From Absidia repens (taxonomy: Eukaryota > Mucoromycota > Mucoromycetes > Mucorales > Cunninghamellaceae): a stretch of DNA of 64,000 bases. Position numbers and translations under genes: made by a program. Positions 1-11,173 of the stretch are shown here, piece after piece. The notes under the pieces were generated by a model. The model did no database searches, was not told the DNA's origin, and saw only the letters and a program-made list of their open reading frames with translations. Position 1 is the first letter of the stretch. Each line of letters starts with the position of its first letter. Location of the stretch: NCBI GenBank assembly GCA_002105175.1, contig MCGE01000008.1:1-64000 (forward strand), read 5' to 3'.

Positions 1-210
1 AGTACAATATTTCCACTTCAAGTAGTAAATATTCCACTTCAAGTAGTATATAAAAAGTACAATATTTCCACTTCAAGTAGCATATAAAAAGTACAATATT
101 TCCACTTCAGGTAGCCTATAAAAGTACAGTATTTCCACTTCAAGTAGCATATAAAAAGTACAATATTCCACTTCAAGTAGCATATAAAAAGTACAATATT
201 TCTACTGGGG
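1..210. repeat. Tandem repeat, unit about 33-34 bp, at window edge
   Basis: Six to seven imperfect copies of a unit beginning AGTACAATATTTCCACTTC and ending in GTAGCATATAAAA run from the first base to about position 210, where the last copy decays. Copies differ by single substitutions and small deletions; the second is truncated at its start. The array probably continues to the left of the window. No coding function is visible. Confidence 0.85.
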
Positions 211-644
211 CAATAATGTAAAGGCGGTTATTATGGCTGTAGGCTTTAGCTGTGAGCTTATAGGCGTAAACTTTATAGCATTGTGCAATTAATTGTATGA
301 GAGATGGATGGTTGGTTTGGTGGCAAAAAATGATTGTATAATATTTCTAAAGATGCATGGAAAATTTGAAGTTAAACGGTTTCGTAGTTCGTTTTGCTCG
401 CTATACAATAGTTAATAAGAGATAATAAAAGTGTGGATTGTTTGAAAGAATATTATAGATACTAAATTTCGAATATCAAGTTCCTTGTAATACAGGGTCT
501 TTTGGAAGTAGAGTGAGGGACACGAAGTGGTGATATATATACTGCTAAATATACCAATAGACTGTACAAAGCATGAGAATGACCAAGAGATATATTTTAT
601 TGAAGAACGATAACCATCAGCACTGAACGAAAGTGATGACAATG

Positions 645-675
<31 letters not shown>

Positions 676-1462
676 ATCCATTGCACAATAGATTAGAGAA
701 ACTAATGAGACATTTTTGATCAAAGAAGATAAACAATGACATATTTTATTGGATATAGATACAAACTATGGACAACCTAACATTAAACTAAGATAATGAA
801 GGCTTCAAAATCCTGGTTCCAAAATGCAAGGGCTTCCCATGCATCTTGTAAACCCTGAGCTGAAACGCCTTCTAAACTAGTCCTGACACTAATCTAAGAT
901 CAAAGAAGTTAAATGGTGACGAAGAAAAAAGAAAGACAGCGCGAAAAAACAAAAAAACGAGCAAAAATAAAAAATCATGTGGGCGGAAGTTAAATCGGCT
1001 CCTGTGATGCTGGAGCAATTTCTGTTACCAGCCTTTTTCATATGTATGACCTGGCATCGTTTTTATCATCCTCTTATTATACAAGAGAGAGTTAGTAATG
1101 ACTGGATTTGTCTCAAAAAAGGAAAGCAGTGAGAGGTCATCAAATGCAATCACAATTACTGTGCTAATTTTCGGGAGAAGGCCACAAAAGGGCAGGTATC
1201 GCGCTTTGAAATTTTCACTGTCACGAACTTTTCAATAAAACCACAATGCAGCCTCTTTCCTCTCGTTCTCTCTTTGTCTTTTTCGACTTTCACTTTTTTT
1301 TTATTTCTCGTCGCAATAAAGGTATAAATCAAAAAGCAATGACTTTAGTGATTCAACATTATTATAACTCTTTTTTTTTCATTGTTTACTCCATTAATAG
1401 TTTTATTCTCGTCCATTCTTGATCAATTGGCCTCTTGATAAGAACATCACATTGATACGAAA
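211..1462. other. Intergenic region with dispersed repeat copy A
   Basis: No gene is supported here. The stretch holds copy A of the dispersed repeat (roughly 590-995), a run of about 28 A at 645-672, and a pyrimidine-rich leader at about 1255-1395 just before the HECT ligase gene, typical of a fungal promoter or 5' UTR. Confidence 0.6.
590..995 (-). repeat. Dispersed repeat family 1, copy A
   Basis: This shares an extended match with 17610-17935, 27325-27620 (opposite strand), 45650-45950 (opposite strand) and 58140-58455. The best conserved block is 780-905, containing CATGCATCTTGTAAACCCTG and TTCTAAACTAGTCCTGA. The right end carries ATGTGGGCGG, the counterpart of CACGTGGGCGG in other copies. 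On the minus strand the unit reads from the CACGTG-like motif through the core to a TTTAGTTTAATG block and AATAAAATATGTC, which looks like a 3' end signal. This copy is the most diverged. Confidence 0.75.
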
Positions 1463-4400
1463 ATGGCTATCACTGGGAAACAAAGGTCCTCCACAACAGT
1501 AAATAACGCAGATTCAATAAACAAAAAACCACAAAATAGTCAATCTGAAAACACACCCTCCTGCACCTCTTCTTCTTCCTCATCCTCGCGACCACAGCTC
1601 GGAAACGGAAAAGCAGCAAACCACTCAAAGATGATCCTCCTAAGGTGAAGGCAGCCAGGCGACAAAAAAGCAACAAAACGACTCCACTTACTAAAGGGAG
1701 AAGGAAAGGAAAGGCGAAAGCTGAACCTCCGCACTCAAATGCGTAAGTCAACTCATTTAACATCATCTACGGAAGAGCTAACTGGTTTTTGTTTTGTTTG
1801 TTTGTTACTTCTCAGTGAATCTTCCAACTCCAAAAAGTCTGGCAGTACAAATACTGGTAGTTCCGACAAATCATTGGATACGACTGACATAGTACTTGGA
1901 GGTGAACCTGATGCTTACGATATGTTATTGGATACACTTGATGGCAATGATGACATACAGTTTGGTGATGATGCCGCCAGCGATGATGATGAACATGAAA
2001 ATCAAAGTGGTTGGCCTGAATATTCCGATGATAATGATGGTGATGTTGATGGCGATGACGACGAAGGGATGAATGTTTTTGGAGGCATATACGACGATGA
2101 TGAAATGATATTTGGCGGTAGGCGGCGCTTACATAAAACAAACAAGGATATCGATGGCATTGACGATAGTGACGAAGATGACGATGAACACCGCCGTAAT
2201 CAAGATGAAGACTTGCTAGATGATGACGATGACGATGACGACGATGACGATGACGACGAGGATGATGATGCTATGACGAGTTCTCGTTTTTCTCGCCTCC
2301 GACGCAACCTTGGACTTCCTATGTTAGATCTCTTTGGTGGTATGATGACTGGAATGTCTGGACAGTTTCGAAACATATTGGAAAATTTATCGAATCACGA
2401 TGATCAAACTCAACAACTAATTGCACTTCAAGAACTGGCGGAAACTCTGTCAATCAGCACTGAAGAAAATTTGATGGGCTCCTTTCAATGTGATTCTTTT
2501 GTACGGGAACTGGTCAAGATCATGAAGGGGCCTGATATTGCACCTGGATCTGATATGGATGAAGACATGATGCTTGCTATGGCCTTGAGTGAGCAATATG
2601 GTGGCGGAAACCCTGAACTGATGTTGTTGGCTTGCCGATGTATCTCAAATCTATTGGATGTCCTCCCATCTTCTGCATCCAGTGTTGTTGCCCATGGCGC
2701 TGTTGGTGTTCTTTGTGACAAACTCAAATCTATCCAATATATCGATCTTGCTGAACAAGCCCTTGGAGTAATAACACTTATATCTAGTACTAAAATTATT
2801 TGTATGATACTCACCTATTTTGTGATATTATAGGCACTAGAAAAGATTGCTGGCCAAGCTCCTCTTGCCGTCATTCAAGGTGGTGGTCTCAGTGCATCTC
2901 TCATGTATTTTGACTTTTTCAGCATACACGCTCAACGAACAGCATTACAAGCAGCATCGCATTGTATGCGAAGTATCAACGCCAATTCCTCTCAACAGGT
3001 CCTGGAAACTATACCAACGTTGACAAACACTCTGAACTACTCGGATCGTACGGTGGTAGAACTCACGTGCCTTTGTTGGGCCAGATTATCAGAAAGATAT
3101 CGATCGAAACCAGATATATTTGAAAAGGTGATCTCAATGGATGTGCTCAAAACTATGATTGGCCTTCTCCCGGTACCTGGAAACACCAACGCTGTCCGGT
3201 CTGGCACTTTCAACGATCTTCTCCGTGTATTCCGCTCTGTATCAAAAACTTCCCCTGTTCTCGGTTATCAGCTACTGAATCATGATATTGTTGGGCATTT
3301 TTATCAAATTCTGACAGGTGCTGCCAATATATCTTCCCCAAGTGAAATGCCACACGACACTCCCTCGAATTCATCTTTGATTACTTTGACAACACTAGAC
3401 AATAAATGGCAAGACTCGCTGTACGTAATTCTGAAGATCATCATTGATTTACTCCCCCCTTTGCCTAAAGGTAAGAAAATAGATCATTAAATCGGGAGGG
3501 AACATTGACTTTATCCTAACTTTTTTGTGAAAAATTTTAGATGAAGAATTTAGTTGGAAACGATTCGATGGGACTGAACCTGTTGCTCTACGAACAAGAT
3601 CTTCAAAACCGACTCATTTAGAAACGACAAACGTACCATCTTCAACGCCATCGGCAGCATCGACCTCAGATACACCAGAAAGACCAGATCCTCGAATTCA
3701 ACTCTTCAAGACAAACCCTCAGCTTCTTCAACGAATTGGATATGTATTATTCCCTTTGCTCTTAGAAATTTATTCGTCCACGGTGAATCTACGGGTTCGG
3801 CAGCTGGTGACGCATACTCTGGTCAAATTAACCTTTTTTATGGATTGCAATGTTTTGAATGTGGTCCTTCAAGATGTTCCTTTGTCTGGGTTTTTGGTCA
3901 GCTTATTGGCACAACAAGAACACTCTACATTTGTGGTTGATGCACTTTTTCAATCTGAATTCTTGCTCAAGAAACTGCCTGGCGTTTACTATGGCTTATT
4001 TCAAAGAGAAGGTGTTTATTACGAAATCAATGCATTAGCGAACAAAAGCTTGACTGAAGACGGTGTTCTTGGTGGAAATCAGCATACTTTGGGTGAAGCA
4101 AAGGGGCTATTGCTATTGGACGAACCATCCATGATGTCGGATACGAACAGTGAATCTGGGCGATCTCAAACACGTACGCAATCTTCGTCACAGACGCTCG
4201 AAGACGATTCAATTACAACAGCAGCAACAGCATCTCCACGCCGTGTTGTACGACCTGATACCAGCCAATATACGGGGTCTTTATTGGGACGAAGTCTTAT
4301 GATGAGGGGACAACATCGACACCAACCGAATATCTCGGCGATACCATCGATGACCAAGGAAGACAAGACTGGAATCGGACACGGCTCATTGCGGCGGTAT

Positions 4401-7400
4401 ATCATTCAATTGTCACAAAATTTTATCAAGTACTATGCAGCAGTCACTTATGCTCAAGAGAATGATCCTGATGCTCATCACCCGGTGACTACATGTATAC
4501 AAGATTTGAAACAATTCTCGGATGGACTGAATGGCACAACAGATGACCCAACAGCGCGCGTCGCCTTGGAAAACCTGGTGACGTATATTGATAGCTCTGC
4601 TATTGGAATTAGCGGCTTTGAACTACTCAGGTCTGGTGTGCTGGAAGGTCTTTTGGGATATTTAACTCAACAAAATGGTGATGATGACAATCATATCTCC
4701 TATATGGCTCCCTTGGAACAAAGGCGACAAACCCTGTATGCTGTTTTTATGGAAACCTTGAAATTGGATGAGGACTCTGGCATATTGGCGTCGGCGGTAC
4801 TGCGCCTTCTTGTGAAAAGATTGGAAAACCTATTTACTCAGTTTGAAAGATTTGAAGTGGTATCACCCTTAGGCTTATCATCATCGTCATCGTCAAGCGA
4901 TAGCGTACGGAATCCTGTCCATTTACTTGCCAAGCAAATTCGAATCCGTCTCTCTGGTCAAGGCCCTGATGTACCTCCTGAATATCAACACTTGATGGTG
5001 GCAACCCATGCTGTGGCAACTTTCCGAGTTTTGGAGGAATACCTACTGTCTCACATCAACGATACGGAAAACATTCAAAAAATGCTCAAACGCAACCCAC
5101 ACAAAAATAATGATGATGTATCTACTTCTTCAGATCATGCGGTTGAAATGGATATTGATGATGAACCAAAAGCGAAGGTAAAGAATACAGCTAGATAGGC
5201 ATATTCATGCCATGTATGCATGCTAACATTTATTCATTTTTATTAATTAATAGCGGCCACCGAAAAGAACATTACCTCGTCGCACATCACTTAGAAGTCA
5301 TACAGCAGCAACAGCATCTTCTTCTTCAGCATCAGCATCATCATCAGCATCAGCATCAGCATCAGCGAAACTTACACCGGCAGCATCCACTACGAAGGAA
5401 GAATATCGGACGAATAAAAAAGGGAAATGGATAATACAATTTTACATGGACAACACTCTGATCTCGAACGACACAACAATATATGGTGCCATCCATAATT
5501 CCGAAATGAAAAATAACAAACAGCATTCGAATATACCAGCTGGTGCTAGTATTTGGTCCACAGCTTATCCTGTTGTATTCAAACGGATATTTGTTACAAA
5601 TGGTGCAACGGAAAAGAAACACGAGAATTTGGGACGACAAAAACGGGATACTATTACACCGAAGCAGCTAGTAGACCAGAACGCGACATGCATGAAGATA
5701 TTACAACTACTTAAGGAATTGGCGACTCTTTCTCAGTCTTGGGAAGGTGTAGACAAGAAAACGACAGCAACAGCTCCACTGGCACCTATAGCGGACTTTG
5801 TAAATCGAAAGATGGCAGCCAAAATGCAACGTCAACTAGAAGAACCTTTGATTGTGGCCAGCTCCTGTCTTCCTGATTGGACTTACTACTTTATGGAACA
5901 CTACCCCTTCTTGTTTTCCTTTGATGTCCGTTATCTGTATATTCAAAGCACATCGTTTGGTTATTCTCGGTTGATTGCGAGGTGGCAAAGCATGCAAATG
6001 CGGAACAACACACAGAATGGGCAACGACAAGGTCGCAACCTTCAAGGCGATAGTGGTCCACGTAGTGATGTGCAATTTGGTGGTGGGTTGGGATCATCTC
6101 ATCAACAACCAACGTTGGGTAACATTGAACGGAAAAAAGTGTTGGTGAAACGTGATCAAATTCTGGAATACACTATCAAAATTATGAATCTTTTTGGAAA
6201 CTCGCAACCCGTACTGGAAATTGAATACGTGGATGAAGAAGGATCTGGACTGGGACCTACGTTGGAATTTTATGCTTTGGCATCGAAAGAATTTTGCAAA
6301 AAGTCTACCAATATGTGGCGACAAGACGATGTGGATGATGATGACGATAAGGAGCTTTATGTGAAATCTCAGCAAGGACTTTTCCCAGCACCTTTGTCTA
6401 AACGAAGCGATGCGAAATCTCGAAAAAAGATGCTCCAGCTATTCAAATATCTCGGTCAATTTGTTGCGAAAGCCATGCTGGACTTCCGAATCATCGATAT
6501 TCCCTTCGGTACATCGTTCTTCAAGCTAGTACTACATGGTACTGCCAATCCTGTAGAAATGATAAAGGTAAAATTCGGCTTGGTGACTACAAGGTAACTG
6601 TGACGTTGAACTCATGAAATCTATAACTTTTAGGAAATTGACCCTGTGCTCGGAAAATCTATATCACATCTTCAAAATTATGTTGACAAGAAGAAAGTGA
6701 TTGAAACTGATACTAAAGGGGTATGTATTAAAGACCATTGTAGTTAAGAAGACGAGATCTGACAGTTGTTTTCTTTGTAGACATTGGAAGATCGGGTGAG
6801 ACTTGCCGACAATATTGAAGTCAATGGTGCCAAGGTTCAGGATCTGTACCTAGATTTTACCCTTCCTGGAACGGATATCGAACTGAAGGTAATAAGAGAA
6901 AGGAAAAAGGATGTGCTTTATACTTACAAATGTTTAAATGCTTTGATTTAGCGCGGGGGATCCCAAATTCCTGTGACGATGCAAAATGTTGAAGAATATA
7001 TTCAACTCTTGGGTGACATGATAGCTGGATCAGGGGTTAAGGAACAAATATCAGCCTTCCGTGAAGGGTTCAATGGCCTGTTCTGTATTGATGATCTCAA
7101 AGTCCTCACTTGCCAAGAATTGGTGTCTTTATTTGGATTTTCTTCCGAAGATTGGTCCTATTCCAGTATGTGAAGAAAAAAAAAAGCGCTCAATGAAAAG
7201 ATACTCATGTTTTTGTTTTGTTTTAGCGTTATCCGATACCATCAAGGCCGATCATGGATTCACAATGGAAAGCAAAGCTGTCAAGAACTTACTGGAAATA
7301 CTATCTGAGATGGCTTCCCAAGATCAACGCGAATTTCTTCAGTTTACTACTGGGTCACCTCGCCTTCCTATTGGAGGTATAAAAAAAAAAAAAAAAAAAG

Positions 7401-7658
7401 AGTATAATGTATGAAATGGGGTAATTGCAGCTAATCTATTCAAAACTTTTTTGTATTTTAGGATGGAAAGCAATGCGGCCTATGTTTACAGTGGTTAGAA
7501 AAAACTGTGAAGCACCTCTAGTGGCTGACGACTATTTGCCATCCGTGATGACGTGCGCCAACTACCTCAAGATGCCTGATTATTCCAGCAAAACGATTAT
7601 GCACAAACAACTATTAAAGTCTATGCAAGAAGGGAAAAATAGCTTTTTGCTTTCATGA
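1463..7658 (+). CDS. HECT-type E3 ubiquitin ligase, TRIP12/UFD4/UPL3 family
   Basis: This is the E3 ligase of the ubiquitin-fusion-degradation pathway, expected to transfer ubiquitin through a catalytic cysteine. Exons: 1463-1742, 1816-2767, 2834-3470, 3541-5177, 5254-6567, 6634-6720, 6781-6888, 6952-7165, 7227-7376, 7462-7658, about 1,860 codons. The N-terminal part has a basic segment, then a very acidic region with an Asp run (nt 2218-2275), then ARM-like helical repeats matching TRIP12 (DLAEQAL, LDFFS-type motifs, nt 2280-4030). The last roughly 370 residues are the HECT domain, with GSGLGPTLEFYALAS, GSPRLPIGG and the active-site motif MTCANYLKMPDYSS; the Cys codon is at 7554-7556. All later splice junctions keep frame. 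The first exon does not: the frame from the ATG at 1463 meets a stop at 1646, while the basic segment from about 1600 is one register away, so either the start is misplaced or there is an indel near the Ser run at 1565-1590. Family assignment is secure; the N-terminus is not. Confidence 0.93.
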
Positions 7659-8070
7659 TCCCTCCCCTCCCCCTCTTCGTCCATACAAATGCTCCTTACT
7701 TGATCCTTTTATTCGCTGCCAATTTTCTTCATATATGAATTATTCCCACCTCTTTGGATTCTTCACTATGTATTTTGTTTTGTTTTGTTTGTAGACTGTC
7801 TTCCTCCCACCTCCACAACAATCCCATATACTCGCACAACATTATTTCCTAGTATAGCTGTAGTTTAGTCAACAATCTTTGTATATTCATTTTTTTCAAC
7901 CAATAAAGTTTTGTATCTTCATGCTTTTTAAAAAAAAAAAAAAAAAAAAAGCGGGCATTACTCAAGAGAGCTTACCTGAATGTAAATGTAACTACGTATA
8001 ATATATATATATGTATTTCACTTCATCTTATTTAAGAAAAAAAATGTTGGGGAACTATATTTTTGAATAC
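7659..8070. other. 3' UTR and intergenic stretch after the HECT ligase gene
   Basis: This holds the HECT gene's 3' UTR, a GTAGTTTAGTC element at about 7860, the polyadenylation signal at 7902-7907 and a run of 21 A at 7930-7950. It ends at the TTAA where the piggyBac element is inserted. Confidence 0.6.
7902..7907 (+). terminator. AATAAA polyadenylation signal of the HECT ligase gene
   Basis: A canonical AATAAA lies 244 nt after the stop codon, downstream of a TAGTTTAG-type element and just before a long A run. Confidence 0.6.
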
Positions 8071-8312
8071 TTAACAAGTACTATTTTTGGCGGCCGTTTT
8101 CGTCCGCAAAGGCGACTTTCGGCCGCAACTTCAATATTGATTTGTGACCAATAAAATGAACGTAGCAATTTTTTTTTTTTTTTTTTTTTTTTGTGCCTGC
8201 TTGTTTGAAGTGCGAAAAATTTTACCTTCGTTTTTTTTTCTTCATTCATTTACCTTTTGAATCGCTTTGAATTTTTCTCCATCAACTTTTATATTCAATC
8301 ATTTGCAATCAA

Positions 8313-10428
8313 AATGCCTCGCGCTAGTCCATACATTAAAGTCAATTCTCGTGTCTCTGTAGTTCCAAACTTCTTGAAAGATACGGGCTTCCTCGACCTT
8401 GTGACCGGTGTGGATACTAACCAACGAGGGTGTCGTTTCTTTGGCAAAATCGTGGCGATTTATGACGAAGGCAGCCGTAAATGGGCAAAGTCGTATTCGA
8501 AAAGGCGCCTGATGTGACATACAGCATCCTATTGACTTGCTTCAAGTACGAAGGTGAAAAACCTCGTCGCGTCCGTCAGCAACAACAACAAACGGTGGAA
8601 ACGGTGCAGCAGCTTGGAATGGATTCTGTTGAAGATGTTGACCTTCTTGAAGATGCTATCCAAGATCCCATGGAAACCGGCAGCGAAGATGAAAGCGACG
8701 ACGAAGTAGTATTGGACCTCAACTGGGTGGAGCAAGATATCAACGTTGATGTGCGTGAATCGGACCCCATGAACAGCTTTCGATTGATCAACCCTGTCAT
8801 CAAACTTTCTGGTGCCGCATTCGCCTCTCCCGCCACATACTTCTTGCACTTCTTGCCATGCGAACATATTAAGAGGGTGGTGATTCCTGCCATTAATCAA
8901 CACGCTGGCGCAAACAAAGCAATCGTGGATATCTTTGGACTGGCCTGAGTATTTGACTTGGATCATGCTCTACATCAAGATGACGATCATCACTTGTCGC
9001 GACCGAAAGGTGTACTGGCAAAAGGGGAACTGTCCGTACTATCTCAACTTCAGTTTCGGCGAATACATGGACATGCATCGCTTCGATGAAATCACCAACT
9101 GGCACGTCTTCTGTACTCCAAATGGTCAATTGTAAGTTGATAGAAATAGGTACACCATGGATAATAGCTAAAGCAAAGAACAGAATACTAACTTTTTTTT
9201 TTTTTTTGCATAGATCTGATGAAGATCCGTTGTATCAAATCCGCTCCTTCCTTCAACAATACAATGACCACCTGGTGACAACAATGGACCCTGGAAGGTA
9301 TATGTGTGTGTCGACGAATCGATGAATCAATGGTTGGGGGCAAGGAATGCCAAACTTGAAGAAGGGTGCCTCGGAAACCTCATCCAATTGGGGCAGGAAT
9401 ATAAGTGCATCGCGGACAATGTATCTTCTGTGATACTGCGCCTGGACTTCTCGGGTGATCCTTTGCTCGCAAGGCGGCGTTTTGGCTTCTGGGGAAGACC
9501 GTGCTATTGTGGCAACCGTCAAGCGCTTGACCTCTCCATGGTTTTATACCGGAAGAACAATGGTGGCGGACTCCTCCTGGTTTGGCTCCCCTGAGATGGC
9601 AAGAAAGCTCAAGTTGGAAGGCTTACAATCGATCATGCAAGTGACCAAACGTGCTTATTGGCCAAAAGGTATGCCCAGCGTGGATGTGATGCAGACTCTT
9701 GGTGAAGAATACGGCAGCTATAAGGCAATGAAGTCAACGGTGCCCTATGAATCTTTGTATGTGGTGGCTTTTAGAGACTTGAAGGCGAAGGCTATCGTTG
9801 CCACCTGCGGTGTCACGGCCAGTGGCAAGACCCGGCGATTCAAGGACCCTACCAATGGATCGATAGTCGAAGTCGTACGTCCAAAGGTATTTGATGATTA
9901 TGAGGGAAACAAGAGTAAGTAACAAATTGCCAAATTGTCTGCATGAATTAGTTTTACAGTTTCGTCTCTTTTTTTTTTTTTTTTTAGGTTCTGTTGACAT
10001 ATCGAACAACCGGCGTGACAACCTGACCAACTTCCATGATGTGATGCGGAGCCAGCGTTGGGAACTTCGATGCCTTGCATCTTTCCTCGGGGTTGCTGAA
10101 GCTGATGCGTTCTCTGCCTTCAAGTATTTCACGCCTGAAGGTGAGGACGTGTTGCACACAACTTTCCGCTGGAGACTGGCAGAATCGTTGAAACGCCATA
10201 TTGCTGAACTCAGGGAAGGCCGTCGCGTTGATCCTATGGCAACTAGAAGCTCTTCTACCAGTGAAACAAATCATTCTTTGGTTCCAATAGGCAAAACAAA
10301 AAGCAACAAACCCATCGCCAGACAATGCACTATATGTAAGAAAAAAACTCAGCGGCGGTGTTCTTGAAGGCAGTGTGCCAAGGATGCATTGGTCAACATA
10401 TCATGGATGCCGTACGATTAGAATAGTT
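8313..10428 (+). pseudogene. Degenerate piggyBac-like transposase (DDE_Tnp_1_7)
   Basis: Family features are readable across several frames: an acidic N-terminal region, then WPEYLTWIMLYIKM, the first catalytic Asp in CVDESMNQW (about 9305), the second in MVADSSWFGSPE (about 9560), SIMQVTKRAYWPKGMP, and a third Asp in SVDISNNRRDN (about 9990). A Cys-rich tail (CTICKKK, then CQGCIGQH) resembles the piggyBac C-terminal cysteine domain. Frame breaks occur near 8485, 8937, 9305 (at a GT repeat), 9455-9500 and 10365. One or two real introns may remain (9134-9213 and 9915-9987 have GT..AG ends with T tracts). With so many breaks it cannot make a full transposase. It lies between TTAA-flanked inverted repeats, which explains its origin. 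Confidence 0.87.
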
Positions 10429-10523
10429 TAGTTTAGTATGGTAACATTTAGTTTAGTCCCTTCAATACTTTTTTTTAAAAAATAAAAAAACTCGTTTATT
10501 CATTGTATACTGTGTATTTCTTT

Positions 10524-10545
10524 GTGCGGCCGAAAACGGCCGCAC
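10524..10545. repeat. 22-bp sub-terminal palindrome inside the piggyBac element
   Basis: GTGCGGCCG, AAAA, CGGCCGCAC form a near-perfect inverted repeat. Its core is the same GGCCGTTTTCG found in the terminal repeats, suggesting a transposase binding site or an internal copy of the end sequence. Confidence 0.7.
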
Positions 10546-10745
10546 CAAAAAAGGCAAAAACCTGTGAAGGAAAAATTGTATTTATTCAGCAAAAAAAATC
10601 TGAAAAAAATCACATAAATTGTATTTTGATATATTATTGGACAATTCAGTTCAATAAAAAGGCATTTATTGGCAAAGTATCAGACAGAATATATTTTTGA
10701 AGTCACGGACGAAAACGGCCGCGGACCATGAATAGTACTTGTTAA

Positions 10746-11173
10746 TAAACTAACATATCATATATTTATAATCAATTCAGTAAATTTCTCTGATAACAGG
10801 GGTACAACAAATAACATCTTATTTCACTTATTGAAGCATAATTTACTAGTGTATATATCTGCTTCTGCTTTCATAAAAGGGGTTTGGTTTTGTGGCGGCA
10901 TGAATTACTGGTAGTACGGCGACAATATAGCATGTGGGGATACAGGATTGATTGAACGGGGTAGTTTTACTGGTTCAAGTATTCACATCAGGATGGATAT
11001 ATATATATATATACATATATATTCATACATATGTCATCATCAACCATTTCAAAACAAAATACATAAATATCAATCGTGGACATATTCAAAATCAGTTTCA
11101 TCATCAGTTTATTTCACCAAAATCATCAAGTATCTAAAGCTTGTGAAGCTATCTACAACCACTAAAACTATAA
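10746..11173. other. Intergenic region between transposon and FBP1
   Basis: No gene is seen. There is an AT-dinucleotide tract at about 10996-11025, and the minus-strand 3' UTR of the bisphosphatase gene with a TAGTTTTAGTGG element at about 11160-11172. Confidence 0.5.

Larger units (their letters stand above)
8071..10745 (+). mobile_element. piggyBac-type DNA transposon with TTAA target duplication
   Basis: Both outer edges are TTAA (8071-8074 and 10742-10745), the target duplication typical of piggyBac elements. Inside them are terminal inverted repeats: the left end and the reverse complement of the right end share TTAACAAGTACTATT, then, after a short variable part, GGCCGTTTTCGTCCG. Sub-terminal GGCCG-rich repeats lie at about 8118 and 10524-10545. 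The interior is a piggyBac-like transposase gene broken by several frameshifts. The element is about 2.67 kb, sits just downstream of the HECT ligase gene and is structurally complete but almost certainly non-autonomous. Confidence 0.88.

Noticed and set aside
1812..2141. His-rich antisense ORF opposite the HECT gene
   Set aside because: It is the reverse-strand shadow of the GAT-rich acidic coding stretch.
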